Positions 7,830 through 17,700 of a stretch of DNA of 52,915 nt are shown here, piece by piece. The stretch is from assembly GCF_001668625.1 (NCBI RefSeq), contig NZ_LZLJ01000081.1, positions 1 to 52,915 of the forward strand, in the 5' to 3' direction. Under the pieces are notes generated by a model. It worked only from the letters and a program-made list of their open reading frames with translations. It did no database searches and was not told the DNA's origin. The stretch comes from Mycobacterium sp. 1274756.6 (GTDB lineage Bacteria; Actinomycetota; Actinomycetes; Mycobacteriales; Mycobacteriaceae). The number at the start of each line of letters is the position of its first letter. Position 1 is the stretch's first letter. Both the position numbers and the translations under genes were made by a program.

Positions 7830-9110
7830 ATGACCACCCTGACCCCTGCGTCGGAAACCGACCTGCCCGCTGTGTTCAGCGAAGTCGAGTCGGAGGTACG
7901 CAGCTACTGCCGCGGCTGGCCGGCCACGATGGCCACCGCCAGCGGTTCCTGGATCACCGACACCGAGGGCCGCAAGTACCTCGACCTGTTCGGTGGGGCC
8001 GGCGCGCTGAACTACGGCCACAACAACCCGGTGCTCAAGGAGCCGCTGCTGGAGTACCTGGCCTCCGACGGGATCGTGCACTCGCTGGACATCGCGACGG
8101 TGGCCAAGCAGCACTTCCTGGAGACCTTCCAGGGCACCATCCTCAAGCCGCGCAACCTGGACTACAAGGTGCAGTTCCCGGGTCCGACCGGCACCAACGC
8201 CGTCGAGGCGGCCCTGAAGTTGGCCCGGAAGGTGACCGGACGCGAGTCGATCATCAGCTTCACCAACGCTTTTCACGGCATGACGCTGGGATCGCTGTCG
8301 GTGACCGGGAACTCGATGAAGCGGGCCGGTGCGGGCATCCCGCTGGTGCACGCCACCCCGATGCCCTACGACAACTACTTCGGTGGCGTCACCGAGGACT
8401 TCCAGTGGTTCGAGCGGGTTCTCGACGACTCCGGCAGCGGGCTGAACCGGCCGGCCGCGGTGATCGTGGAGACCGTGCAGGGTGAGGGCGGGCTCAACGT
8501 CGCCCGGGTGGAGTGGCTGCAGGCCCTCGCCGAACTCTGCCGCAAGCGCGACATCCTGCTGATCGTCGACGACGTGCAGATGGGCTGTGGCCGCACCGGT
8601 CCGTTCTTCAGCTTCGAGGAGGCCGGTCTGACCCCCGACATCGTGACGCTGTCCAAGTCGATCAGCGGGTACGGACTGCCGATGGCGCTCACCCTGTTCA
8701 AGCGGGATCTCGACGTGTGGTCCCCCGGGGAGCACAACGGGACCTTCCGCGGCCAGAACCCGTCGTTCATCACCGCGACCAAGGCGATCGAGACCTACTG
8801 GGCGGACTCGCAGTTCGAGAAGGACACGATCGCCAAGGGCGACTTCATGCGGGAGCGGCTCAACGGCATCGCCGCCAACCACGAGGGCGTCAAGGCCCGG
8901 GGCCGCGGTATGGCCCAGGGGCTGAAGTTCGACACCGCCGAACACGCCAACGCGGTCTGCGCGGCGGCCTTCGAGCGCGGCGCCATGATGGAGACCAGCG
9001 GCCCCTCCGACGAGGTCGTCAAACTGCTTCCGCCGCTGACCACTTCGCACGCCGACCTCGACACCGGCATGGACATCATCGCCGACGCCGTTTCGGCTGT
9101 CGTCCGCTGA
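7830..9110 (+). CDS. ectB: Diaminobutyrate-2-oxoglutarate transaminase EctB
   Basis: First step of ectoine synthesis: PLP-dependent transamination of aspartate-4-semialdehyde with glutamate. Class III aminotransferase, 426 residues. It shows the PLP phosphate-binding segment GPTGTNAVE, the VDDVQMGCGRTG aspartate strand and the Schiff-base lysine in TLSKSISGYG. The ATG at 7830 is preferred over one six codons upstream, because GGAGATGGAGGA sits at the right distance before it. The gap to ectA is 21 bp. No dedicated aspartokinase gene (ask_ect) is in the cluster, so precursor must come from the general aspartate pathway. Confidence 0.96.
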   Translation: MTTLTPASETDLPAVFSEVESEVRSYCRGWPATMATASGSWITDTEGRKYLDLFGGAGALNYGHNNPVLKEPLLEYLASDGIVHSLDIATVAKQHFLETFQGTILKPRNLDYKVQFPGPTGTNAVEAALKLARKVTGRESIISFTNAFHGMTLGSLSVTGNSMKRAGAGIPLVHATPMPYDNYFGGVTEDFQWFERVLDDSGSGLNRPAAVIVETVQGEGGLNVARVEWLQALAELCRKRDILLIVDDVQMGCGRTGPFFSFEEAGLTPDIVTLSKSISGYGLPMALTLFKRDLDVWSPGEHNGTFRGQNPSFITATKAIETYWADSQFEKDTIAKGDFMRERLNGIAANHEGVKARGRGMAQGLKFDTAEHANAVCAAAFERGAMMETSGPSDEVVKLLPPLTTSHADLDTGMDIIADAVSAVVR

Positions 9111-9130
9111 CCGAGAGGAAAAAACCCCCG

Positions 9131-9523
9131 ATGATTGTTCGCACCACCGAGGAGATCACCGGCACCGAGCGCGACGTCTCCGACGGCACCTGGCGCTCCA
9201 AGCGCATCGTGCTCGCCGACGACGGTGCCGGCTTCTCGTTCCACGAGACCACCATCGAAGCCGGTTCGGTGAACCAGTTCCACTACCAGCACCACATCGA
9301 GGCGGTGTGGCTGGTGGAGGGCAAGGGCACGCTCACCAACCTGGAGAACGGTGAGCAGTTCCCGCTCGCCGCCGGTTCGATGTACCTGCTCGACGGCCAC
9401 GAACGGCACCGCATCGACTGCGAGGAACAGATGCGGATGCTGTGTGTGTTCAACCCCCCGGTGACCGGACGGGAGGTTCACGACGAAAACGGCGCCTATC
9501 CCGCCCCTGCCCAGCAGGCATGA
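9131..9523 (+). CDS. ectC: L-ectoine synthase EctC
   Basis: Cyclises N-gamma-acetyl-2,4-diaminobutyrate to ectoine. The 130-residue cupin protein has the metal/substrate segment HYQHHIEAVWLVEGKG (about 57-72) and YLLDGHERHRI, both typical of EctC. The length equals the family norm. The gap after ectB is 20 bp with a GAGAGGAAAAA stretch. Its stop overlaps the ectD start (ATGA), so the hydroxylase is translationally coupled to the synthase. Confidence 0.97.
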   Translation: MIVRTTEEITGTERDVSDGTWRSKRIVLADDGAGFSFHETTIEAGSVNQFHYQHHIEAVWLVEGKGTLTNLENGEQFPLAAGSMYLLDGHERHRIDCEEQMRMLCVFNPPVTGREVHDENGAYPAPAQQA

Positions 9524-10422
9524 CGCAGGCGACACTCACAGGCGTAGAAGACCGTTACCCCACCCGGCTCGGGCACGCGATCAGTCCGGTCCCGCGGACC
9601 GAGCCGACCGTGTGGGGCGACCCCCTCGACGGGCCGCTGAACCGGGCGGCGCTGAACCGATTCGCCGAACACGGCTACCTGATCAACCCGGGCACCGTCG
9701 GCGACGACACGCTGCCGCTGTTGCAGCGCGAACTGGAGTGGCTCGGCGCCGAACTCGACGCCGATGACCCGCGCGCGGTCCGCGAACCCGGCGGCGGGAT
9801 CCGCTCGGTGTTCGCCCCGCATCTGCTCAGCGACCTGGTTGCCGAGGTGATCCGGTTGGACACCGTGCTGCCGATCGCCCGCCAACTGCTCGGCGGTGAC
9901 GTCTACATCCACCAGGCGCGGATCAACATGATGCCCGGTTTCACCGGAAGCGGGTTCTACTGGCACTCCGACTTCGAGACCTGGCACGCCGAGGACGGCA
10001 TGCCCGAGATCCGGGCGGTGTCCTGCTCGATCGCGCTGACCGACAACTACCCCTACAACGGGTCGCTGATGCTCGTGCCCGGCTCGCATCGGACGTTCTA
10101 CCCGTGCGTGGGGGCGACGCCGGAGAACAACTACGAGACCTCGCTGGTCAGCCAGGACATCGGGGTGCCCGACCGGGACACCCTGGTCAAGGTCGTCGAC
10201 CAGCACGGGATCGACCAGTTCGTCGGCCCGGCGGGCAGCGCGCTGTGGTTCGACGCCAACCTGCTGCACGGGTCGGGCTCCAACATCACCCCGCTGCCCC
10301 GCTCGAATGTGTTCCTGGTGTTCAACTCGGTGCACAACCCGCTGGCCGAGCCGTTCTGCGGCGCCCGGCGCCGACCCGAGTACCTCGCCTCCCGCGACCC
10401 GGTGGCTACGCTGGCGCTGTGA
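9520..10422 (+). CDS. ectD: Ectoine hydroxylase EctD
   Basis: Fe(II)/2-oxoglutarate dioxygenase that converts ectoine to 5-hydroxyectoine. The 300-residue protein carries the EctD signature FYWHSDFETWHAEDGMP, with the iron ligands H and D in WHSD; the third ligand histidine is in LLHGSGSN. The start at 9520 (MTQATLTG) overlaps the ectC stop by 4 bp. Presence of ectD means the strain probably makes both ectoine and hydroxyectoine as osmo- and heat-protectants. Its stop in turn overlaps the start of the next membrane-protein gene (GTGA). Confidence 0.96.
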   Translation: MTQATLTGVEDRYPTRLGHAISPVPRTEPTVWGDPLDGPLNRAALNRFAEHGYLINPGTVGDDTLPLLQRELEWLGAELDADDPRAVREPGGGIRSVFAPHLLSDLVAEVIRLDTVLPIARQLLGGDVYIHQARINMMPGFTGSGFYWHSDFETWHAEDGMPEIRAVSCSIALTDNYPYNGSLMLVPGSHRTFYPCVGATPENNYETSLVSQDIGVPDRDTLVKVVDQHGIDQFVGPAGSALWFDANLLHGSGSNITPLPRSNVFLVFNSVHNPLAEPFCGARRRPEYLASRDPVATLAL

Positions 10423-10850
10423 GTGTCATCCCCCCCGAAGGGGTACGCAAAGCCGGCTTCATCGTCGCCGCCGAAGGGGTGCTCGCGCTGCTCGCCGCGC
10501 TGGTGCTGGTGCTGCGCGGGATGGCCGGGTCCGACCAGTCCATGGTCAACGGCTTCGGCACCGCCGTCTGGTTCCTGCTGATCGGCGGGGCGGTGCTGGC
10601 CGCCGGTGCCGCGCTGGTGCGCGGCCGGGTGTGGGGCCGCGGCATCGCGGTGTTCGCACAGCTGTTGCTGCTGCCGGTGGCCTGGTACCTGGCGGTCGGC
10701 TCGCACCAGTGGGCCTACGGCATCCCGGTCGCGGTGGTCGCGTTCACGGTGCTGGGCCTGCTGTTCAGCCCGGCCGCGGTGGCCTGGACCGCCGGGCGGG
10801 GTCAGCCCGATCCGGCCAACCCGGCCAGTTCCGGGCCCGACAACCGGTAG
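10419..10850 (+). CDS. Small integral membrane protein (Rv3217c-like)
   Basis: A 143-residue protein with about four hydrophobic helices (roughly residues 13-32, 46-65, 75-93 and 98-118) and a short polar C-terminus. It matches the length of M. tuberculosis Rv3217c. Function unknown. The GTG start overlaps the ectD stop by 4 bp, so here an otherwise conserved core gene is coupled to the ectoine operon. Its 3' end overlaps the convergent acetyltransferase gene by 49 bp. Confidence 0.85.
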   Translation: MSVIPPEGVRKAGFIVAAEGVLALLAALVLVLRGMAGSDQSMVNGFGTAVWFLLIGGAVLAAGAALVRGRVWGRGIAVFAQLLLLPVAWYLAVGSHQWAYGIPVAVVAFTVLGLLFSPAAVAWTAGRGQPDPANPASSGPDNR

Positions 10851-11284
10851 GTGGTCCACTCCCGCTGCGGCTGCGCCCCGACCTGCTCGTAGAGCGCGAT
10901 CGCGTCGGTGTTCCAGTTGAGCACCGCCCACGACAGCCGGGTGTAACCGCGCTGCACGCACAGCCGGGCCAGCGTGGCCAGCAGCGCCCGGGCCACGCCG
11001 CGCCGCCGGAACGCCGGACGCACGAACAGGTCTTCCAGGTGCACTCCCGCCATTCCGTCCCAGGTGGAGAAATTCGTGAACCACACCGCGATCGCCGCCG
11101 CGGCGCCGTCGACGTGCGCCAGATGGGCGTGCGCGCTCACCGGTTCGACGAACAACGCGGTGTGCAACTGGGTCTCGGTCACCGTGCATGCCTCGGCGGC
11201 ACCCTCGAAGGCGGCGAGCTCGTGCACCATCGCGGTGATCGCCGGGACGTCGCCGGGTGTTGCCGGCCGGATCTCCAGGCTCAT
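10802..11284 (-). CDS. GNAT-family N-acetyltransferase (Rv3216-like)
   Basis: A 160-residue acetyl-CoA-dependent acetyltransferase. The acetyl-CoA loop is in RPAFRRRGVARALL (about 91-104), preceded by LEDLFV and followed by the NWNTDAIALYEQVG helix, a pattern of the diamine/spermidine acetyltransferase-like GNAT group. The substrate cannot be told from sequence. The ATG overlaps the entC stop by 4 bp (ATGA), so it is the third gene of a gpm2-entC-GNAT operon. The end is antisense to the end of the membrane-protein gene. Confidence 0.9.
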   Translation of the reverse strand: MSLEIRPATPGDVPAITAMVHELAAFEGAAEACTVTETQLHTALFVEPVSAHAHLAHVDGAAAAIAVWFTNFSTWDGMAGVHLEDLFVRPAFRRRGVARALLATLARLCVQRGYTRLSWAVLNWNTDAIALYEQVGAQPQREWTTYRLSGPELAGLAGSG

Positions 11285-12405
11285 CGCCGCACCTCGAGGG
11301 CGTTGAGGATCGCGCCGAATTTCGTTGTCGTTTCGGCTACTTCGTCGTCGGGGTCGGATTCGGCGACGATCCCGCCGCCGGATCGGGCGAAGGCGCCACG
11401 ACGGTCGGCGCTCAGCTGAGCGCCCCGCAGCGACACCATCCACCGCCCGTCGCCGCGCGCGTCGCACCATCCGGTGGCCCCCGCGTAGAACCCGCGGTCC
11501 CCCTCGAGGGCGCCGATCATCGCCACCGCGTCGGGCGTGGGCACGCCGCCGACCGCCGGGGTGGGATGCAGCCGCAGCGCCAGGTCCAGCGCGGTGGTCG
11601 CCGGGTCGCGCAGCCGGCCGCTGATCGGGGTGCTCAGGTGCCACAGGGTGGCGGTGCGGCCCAGGCGCGGGGCGGAGGTGATCGTCAACTCGGTGCACAG
11701 CGGTTCGAGCAGGGCCCGCATCGTGTCGATGACCAGCTGGTGCTCGTGGCGGTCCTTGCCGGACGCCGCCAGCGCGGCCGCGTTGTCCCGGTCCCGGTCG
11801 GGGTCGGCCGAGCGGGGTGCGGACCCGGCGAACGGCCGGCAGCTGAGCCGATCGCCCCGGCGGGTCACCAGCAGTTCCGGGCTGGCGCCCACCAGCGCCG
11901 CGCCCCGGTAGGCCGGGCCGGCGGGGGAGAGGTCCACCAGGTAGCCGTCGGCGGTGGGATCGGCGGCCACCAGCCGCGCCAACACGGTGCGGGCGTCCAG
12001 CGGCGCGTCGGCGGCCAGGCGCAGCCCGCGGGCCAGCACCACTTTGTGCAGCACCGGGTCCGGCCGGCGCAGCTCGGTCAGCGCGGCCGCCACCCGGCGG
12101 CGGTGTTCGGCGGCGCTGGGCTCCTCGGCCTCGACCCGCACCGTCGGCAGCGGGCCGGCCGGCCAGTCCGGCAACGTGTCGCGGCGGGCCAGGGTCTGCG
12201 GGCAGAACAGGGCGGCCGGCGCACCGTCATGAAACGGCAACGCCCCCACCACGATTGCGGCTTCACCGGTGCGCAGCGCGGCGCGGGCCGCGTCGACGTC
12301 GGGGTAGTGGGCGCCGAACCCGTACCCGATCAGGGTGCCCTCCGGCCCGCTCAGCACGAACTGCGGTTCGGTGTCGGGCAGCGTGTCGTCCTCGGGGGTG
12401 GTCAC
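11281..12405 (-). CDS. entC: Isochorismate synthase EntC
   Basis: Chorismate-utilising enzyme (isochorismate synthase type, Rv3215-like), 374 residues. Typical segments are KVVLARGL, SPELLVTR, SGKDRHEHQLVID, PTPAVGGVP and the GDRGFYAG motif near the C-terminus. The reading frame stays open far upstream through the gpm2 gene; the GTG at 12405 (MTTPEDD) was chosen because it gives the family length (M. tuberculosis 372) and overlaps the gpm2 stop by 4 bp. Isochorismate feeds menaquinone or salicylate/siderophore pathways; which applies here is not visible. Confidence 0.93.
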   Translation of the reverse strand: MTTPEDDTLPDTEPQFVLSGPEGTLIGYGFGAHYPDVDAARAALRTGEAAIVVGALPFHDGAPAALFCPQTLARRDTLPDWPAGPLPTVRVEAEEPSAAEHRRRVAAALTELRRPDPVLHKVVLARGLRLAADAPLDARTVLARLVAADPTADGYLVDLSPAGPAYRGAALVGASPELLVTRRGDRLSCRPFAGSAPRSADPDRDRDNAAALAASGKDRHEHQLVIDTMRALLEPLCTELTITSAPRLGRTATLWHLSTPISGRLRDPATTALDLALRLHPTPAVGGVPTPDAVAMIGALEGDRGFYAGATGWCDARGDGRWMVSLRGAQLSADRRGAFARSGGGIVAESDPDDEVAETTTKFGAILNALEVRR

Positions 12406-13004
12406 GGCCCGGCCAGCCCCAGCGCCAACAGCTGGTGCCCGCCGTGTTCGAACCCGGCCACCGCCACCGACGCGGCCGCCATCGCGAACCCGGCGCCGGC
12501 GGCGACCGGCAACCCCAGCCACCGGGCGATCACCGCCCGGGAGAAGTGGCTGTGCCCGACGAAGACCACGTCGTGCTCGACCATCCGGTCCAGGGCGATG
12601 CGGATCGCCCGGTCGGCGCGCCTGCCGACCTCCTCGACCGATTCGCCCTCGGGGCAGCCGTGGGTCCACACCAGCCAGTCCGGGACGCTCTCGCGGATCT
12701 GTTCGGTCGTGCGGCCCTCGTAGGCGCCGTAATCCCACTCCGCGAGCAGTTCGGTGGTCTCGGTGACGTGCAGCCCGGCCAGCTCGGCGGTGGTGCGGGC
12801 GCGTTGGCGCGGGCTGCACAGCACCAGCGGGTCGACCAGATCCAGCCCGCGCAGCACCGGCGCGACCGCCTGCGCGCGCCGCCGGCCGTAGTCGGTGAGC
12901 GCCAGGTCGGTCCGGCCGGTGTGCCTGCCGGTCTTGGACCATTCGGTCTCGCCGTGGCGCAACAGCAGCAGCCGGGCAGCGGGCCGGGAGAGCGCGACGG
13001 TCAC
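12402..13004 (-). CDS. gpm2: Histidine phosphatase (phosphoglycerate mutase-like) Gpm2
   Basis: Two-histidine phosphatase superfamily, about 200 residues. The RHG motif (LLLLRHGETEW) gives the phospho-histidine near residue 19; the second histidine is in FVGHSHFSRAV. The M. tuberculosis counterpart (Rv3214) behaves as a broad-specificity acid phosphatase rather than a glycolytic mutase. The start is uncertain: GTG at 13004 is given, but an in-frame ATG at 13028 is possible, and neither has a strong ribosome site. It is first gene of the operon with entC, divergent from parA. Confidence 0.9.
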   Translation of the reverse strand: MTVALSRPAARLLLLRHGETEWSKTGRHTGRTDLALTDYGRRRAQAVAPVLRGLDLVDPLVLCSPRQRARTTAELAGLHVTETTELLAEWDYGAYEGRTTEQIRESVPDWLVWTHGCPEGESVEEVGRRADRAIRIALDRMVEHDVVFVGHSHFSRAVIARWLGLPVAAGAGFAMAAASVAVAGFEHGGHQLLALGLAGP

Positions 13005-13109
13005 GCCGACCGATTCTGCCCGAACCATCCCCCACGGGCACCGCTGGGCATGACAGGATGGCGGGGATCGCCGGTGACGGCGGTGAACCGTGTGGCGGGG
13101 AGGAGCGGC

Positions 13110-13910
13110 GTGACGCAGATGCGGGTGCTGGCGGTGGCCAACCAGAAGGGCGGAGTGGCCAAGACGACGACGGTAGCCTCGCTCGGTGCGGCGCTCACCG
13201 ACGCCGGGTCGCGGGTGCTGCTGGTCGACCTGGACCCGCAGGGCTGTCTGACGTTCTCGCTGGGCACCGACCCGGATTCGTTGCCGGCGTCGGTGCACGA
13301 GGTGCTGCTCGGCGACGTGGAACCGGACGCGACGCTGGTCGAGACCGCCGAGGGCATGACCCTGCTGCCGGCCAACATCGACCTGGCCGGCGCCGAGGCG
13401 ATGTTGCTGATGCGCGCCGGGCGTGAGTACGCGCTCAAACGGGCGCTGGCCAAGCTCGCCGACCGGTTCGACGTGGTGCTCATCGACTGTCCGCCGTCGC
13501 TGGGGGTGTTGACCCTCAACGGCTTGACCGCCGCCGACGAGGTCATCGTCCCGCTGCAGTGCGAGACCCTGGCCCACCGCGGGGTGGGCCAGTTGCTGCG
13601 GACGGTTTCCGACGTGCAGCAGATCACCAACCCGGAGCTGGCCCTGCTCGGGGCGCTGCCCACGCTGTACGACTCGCGCACCACCCACAGCCGCGACGTG
13701 TTGCTCGACATCGCCGACCGCTACGGCCTGGCGGTGCTGGCGCCGCCGATCCCGCGCACGGTGCGCTTCGCCGAGGCCAGCGCCTCGGGCGCCTCGGTGC
13801 TCGCGGCGCGTAAGAACAAGGGCGCGGAGGCCTACCGGGAGCTGGCCGAGGCGCTGGTCAAGCATTGGAAGACCGGCAAGGCGATGCCGACGTTCGCCCC
13901 CGAGGTCTGA
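13110..13910 (+). CDS. ParA/Soj-family ATPase (Rv3213c-like)
   Basis: Deviant Walker ATPase of the ParA/MinD class, 266 residues, the same length as Rv3213c. The deviant Walker A is KGGVAKTTT (about 13-21) with its signature lysine; Walker A' is VDLDPQG and Walker B VLIDCPPSLG. It is the orphan ParA-like protein, not the chromosomal parAB pair, since no parB lies nearby. The GTG start follows GGGGAGGAG. The frame is open far upstream but that region is antisense to gpm2. Role in partition or positioning is inferred from the family only. Confidence 0.93.
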   Translation: MTQMRVLAVANQKGGVAKTTTVASLGAALTDAGSRVLLVDLDPQGCLTFSLGTDPDSLPASVHEVLLGDVEPDATLVETAEGMTLLPANIDLAGAEAMLLMRAGREYALKRALAKLADRFDVVLIDCPPSLGVLTLNGLTAADEVIVPLQCETLAHRGVGQLLRTVSDVQQITNPELALLGALPTLYDSRTTHSRDVLLDIADRYGLAVLAPPIPRTVRFAEASASGASVLAARKNKGAEAYRELAEALVKHWKTGKAMPTFAPEV

Positions 13911-13925
13911 GCCACCCGACGCGTC

Positions 13926-15140
13926 CTATTCGCCGAGCGCCACCAGCGTCGGGCCGCGCTGCTCGAGCACCAGGCCGCCGGAGACCGCCGGGTACACCGC
14001 GCTGAACTCGGCCGGCCGGCGCACCGGGATGGTCCGCTCGTACTCGCCGGTGTCCGGGTGGTAGACCGCGATACCGTCGGTGACCGGGATGAGCATCCGG
14101 TTGGCCATCAGCGCCGCCGGGCCCAGCGGCACCGCGCCGTCGCGGGCGCCGACGGTGTAGCGGTAGCGCAGGTCCGCGGGGTCGAACACCAGCACCGCGT
14201 CCCCGGTCCACCAGGTGATCAGGTCGCCGGGTTTGGACACCGCGAACGCGGTCGGCGGCGCGGTCAGCGCGGTGCTGGCGATCGTCGAGCCGGTCTCGTC
14301 GATGATGTCCACGTGCGGTGCCGGGGTGGGCAGATACACCGCGGTGGTGGTGTCGGCGACGGCCACGACCCGGGCGCCGGAGTCGGCGTCGAGGGTGGGC
14401 AGCGGCACATCGCGCTGCTCGGGCTCGTCCTCGTCCTTGCCCGGGCGCAGCAGCCGCAGCTGCAGGCCGGGCTGCTCCCCGCAGCTCTCCAGTACCGATA
14501 CCGCCGACGGGCTGGCCGCCGCGGAGGTCAGGGTGCAGCCGCTGCCCAGCCGGCGCGCGGAGGGTTTGACCGGCGCGTCGATCTCGCCGAAGGAGAGCAT
14601 CCGGACCAGGTCGGAGCGCCACATCTCCAGTCGGGTCGCGCCGAGGGCGAGCACCGTGGTGCCGTCGGAGCTCAACCGGACCTGCTTGTCGGCGTAGCTG
14701 CTGCGGGTCGGGCCGCGTTGCCCGGTGGCGCCGTCGACGGCGCTGACCTGCCCGCAGCCCCGGCGGTCGGGGTAGACCGCCAGCGCGTACTTGTAGACCC
14801 AGCTGACCCCGCACAGGTCGGCGCCGCGCGCGTAGCTCCACAGCTCGGCGCCGGTCCGCGGATCACGGCCGCTCATCTGGGCGCCCGCGCCGGTGACGAC
14901 GACCCCGCCGACCAGCACCGGGCGGGTGGTCGCCGGGCTGGGGGCGGCCCAGAGCTCGTGCAGGGCGGTGGGCAACGCGATGGCCGAGGGCCGGTTGGTG
15001 GCCGGCTCGGCGGCCGGCCTGCTGACGGTGTGCCGGGCGTCGCTGACCCACCAGATCAGGGTCGCGGCGAGGGCGAGGACCACGACGATGGTGGCGGCGG
15101 CGATCAGGTCGCCGGTGGTACGGCGCTCCGGTCGAACCAT
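13926..15140 (-). CDS. Membrane-anchored beta-propeller-like protein (Rv3212-like)
   Basis: A 404-residue protein with one N-terminal membrane anchor (about residues 13-30, positive residues before it, so the bulk faces outside). Repeated short strands ending in tryptophan or aspartate turns (for example DPRTGAELW, DPADLRYRY, HPDTGEYER) suggest a PQQ-like beta-propeller. Cysteines occur in likely pairs. Function unknown. Convergent with the parA-like gene (15-bp gap), and 17 bp downstream of rhlE, probably in the same transcript. Confidence 0.85.
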   Translation of the reverse strand: MVRPERRTTGDLIAAATIVVVLALAATLIWWVSDARHTVSRPAAEPATNRPSAIALPTALHELWAAPSPATTRPVLVGGVVVTGAGAQMSGRDPRTGAELWSYARGADLCGVSWVYKYALAVYPDRRGCGQVSAVDGATGQRGPTRSSYADKQVRLSSDGTTVLALGATRLEMWRSDLVRMLSFGEIDAPVKPSARRLGSGCTLTSAAASPSAVSVLESCGEQPGLQLRLLRPGKDEDEPEQRDVPLPTLDADSGARVVAVADTTTAVYLPTPAPHVDIIDETGSTIASTALTAPPTAFAVSKPGDLITWWTGDAVLVFDPADLRYRYTVGARDGAVPLGPAALMANRMLIPVTDGIAVYHPDTGEYERTIPVRRPAEFSAVYPAVSGGLVLEQRGPTLVALGE

Positions 15141-15157
15141 CGGGGGTCAGCCGCTGG

Positions 15158-16714
<1,557 letters not shown>

Positions 16715-16999
16715 GCGGGGGGCAACAGCCTTTCCGGGGTCGCGATCGCGGTTCATATCGTCGAGCGCGCACGAGTCCAGACTGCCGGAGATGTCGCCGA
16801 TTCGCGGGGCCGCAAAGTGGGCCGCCCGCCGGGCCGGTCGGGCCAAGAAGTGCACGCACATTTCCTGTGGCATCGGCATGGCATGCCGTTACCGTCCCCC
16901 CAGCATAGCGGGTCGAGGCGGCGCGCCCGACCAGGTGGGCGCGCCCGGGGGTCCCGCGGGCGCGTTGAGGGCCCGCGCCGAGGCTTTAGAGTGGGCACG
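16715..16999. other. 285-bp intergenic region between rhlE and the ferritin-like gene
   Basis: Divergent promoter region. Its rhlE-proximal half would be a long 5' leader, as often found for stress-controlled RNA helicases. I see no convincing small ORF, hairpin with a U-run, or canonical -10/-35 pair that I would call. Confidence 0.5.
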
Positions 17000-17695
17000 A
17001 TGACCCCGCTTCCGCCCTCCGACGAGGTGACCGTGGCGCCCGCGACGCGGCTGCCCGCCGACCACCCCGGTATCGACGAGTTGCTCTCGCTGCTGGCCTA
17101 CGGCGAGGTGGCGGCCTTCTACCGGCTCACCGAGGAAGCCCGGATGGCCCCCGACCTGCGGGGCCGCATCTCGATGGGCAGCATGGCGGCCGCCGAGATG
17201 CGCCACTACGAACTGCTGCGCGACACCTTGCAGCAGCGCGGGGTCGAGGTGCTGCCCGCGATCAGCAAGCACGCGTCGACCCTGGACGGCTACCACCGGT
17301 TGACCATGCCGAGCACCTGGCTGGAGGCGCTGGTCAAGACCTATCTCGGTGATGCGCTGGCCGCGGACTTCTACCGGCAGATCGCCGACGTGCTGCCCGA
17401 GGAGGTGGCCGGCGTGGTGCGCGAGGTGCTCTCGGAGACCCAGCACTCGCAGTTCGTCGTCGCGGAGGTGCGGGCCGCGGTGACCGCCAGCGCCAAACAA
17501 CGCAGTCGGCTGGCGCTGTGGTCGCGGCGACTGCTCGGGGAGGCGATCACCCAGGCCCAGCACGTGCTGGCCGACCGCGAGGAGATGGTGGACCTGGTGG
17601 TCGAGGGCACCGGCGGGCTCGGCGAGCTCACCGTGTTCTTCGACCGGTTACAGCAGTCCCACGACGCCCGGATGCGCGAACTCGGGCTGGCCTGA
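17000..17695 (+). CDS. Ferritin-like-fold protein (Rv3210c-like, MiaE_2-type)
   Basis: A 231-residue, largely helical protein equal in length to Rv3210c. Helices carry EVAAFYRL, AAAEMRHYELL, ALAADFYRQI and ETQHSQFVV, where Glu/His residues are spaced as in ferritin-like four-helix bundles. The family is sometimes labelled tRNA hydroxylase-like, but substrate and metal content are not established. The ATG at 17000 fits the family start; the longer open frame upstream is antisense to rhlE. Convergent with the MmpS-like gene, gap 5 bp. Confidence 0.86.
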   Translation: MTPLPPSDEVTVAPATRLPADHPGIDELLSLLAYGEVAAFYRLTEEARMAPDLRGRISMGSMAAAEMRHYELLRDTLQQRGVEVLPAISKHASTLDGYHRLTMPSTWLEALVKTYLGDALAADFYRQIADVLPEEVAGVVREVLSETQHSQFVVAEVRAAVTASAKQRSRLALWSRRLLGEAITQAQHVLADREEMVDLVVEGTGGLGELTVFFDRLQQSHDARMRELGLA

Positions 17696-17700
17696 CCCGC

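Noticed and set aside
10419..10850. Ectoine transporter
   Set aside because: Coupled to ectD but matches the small Rv3217c-type membrane protein, not a known solute transporter family.
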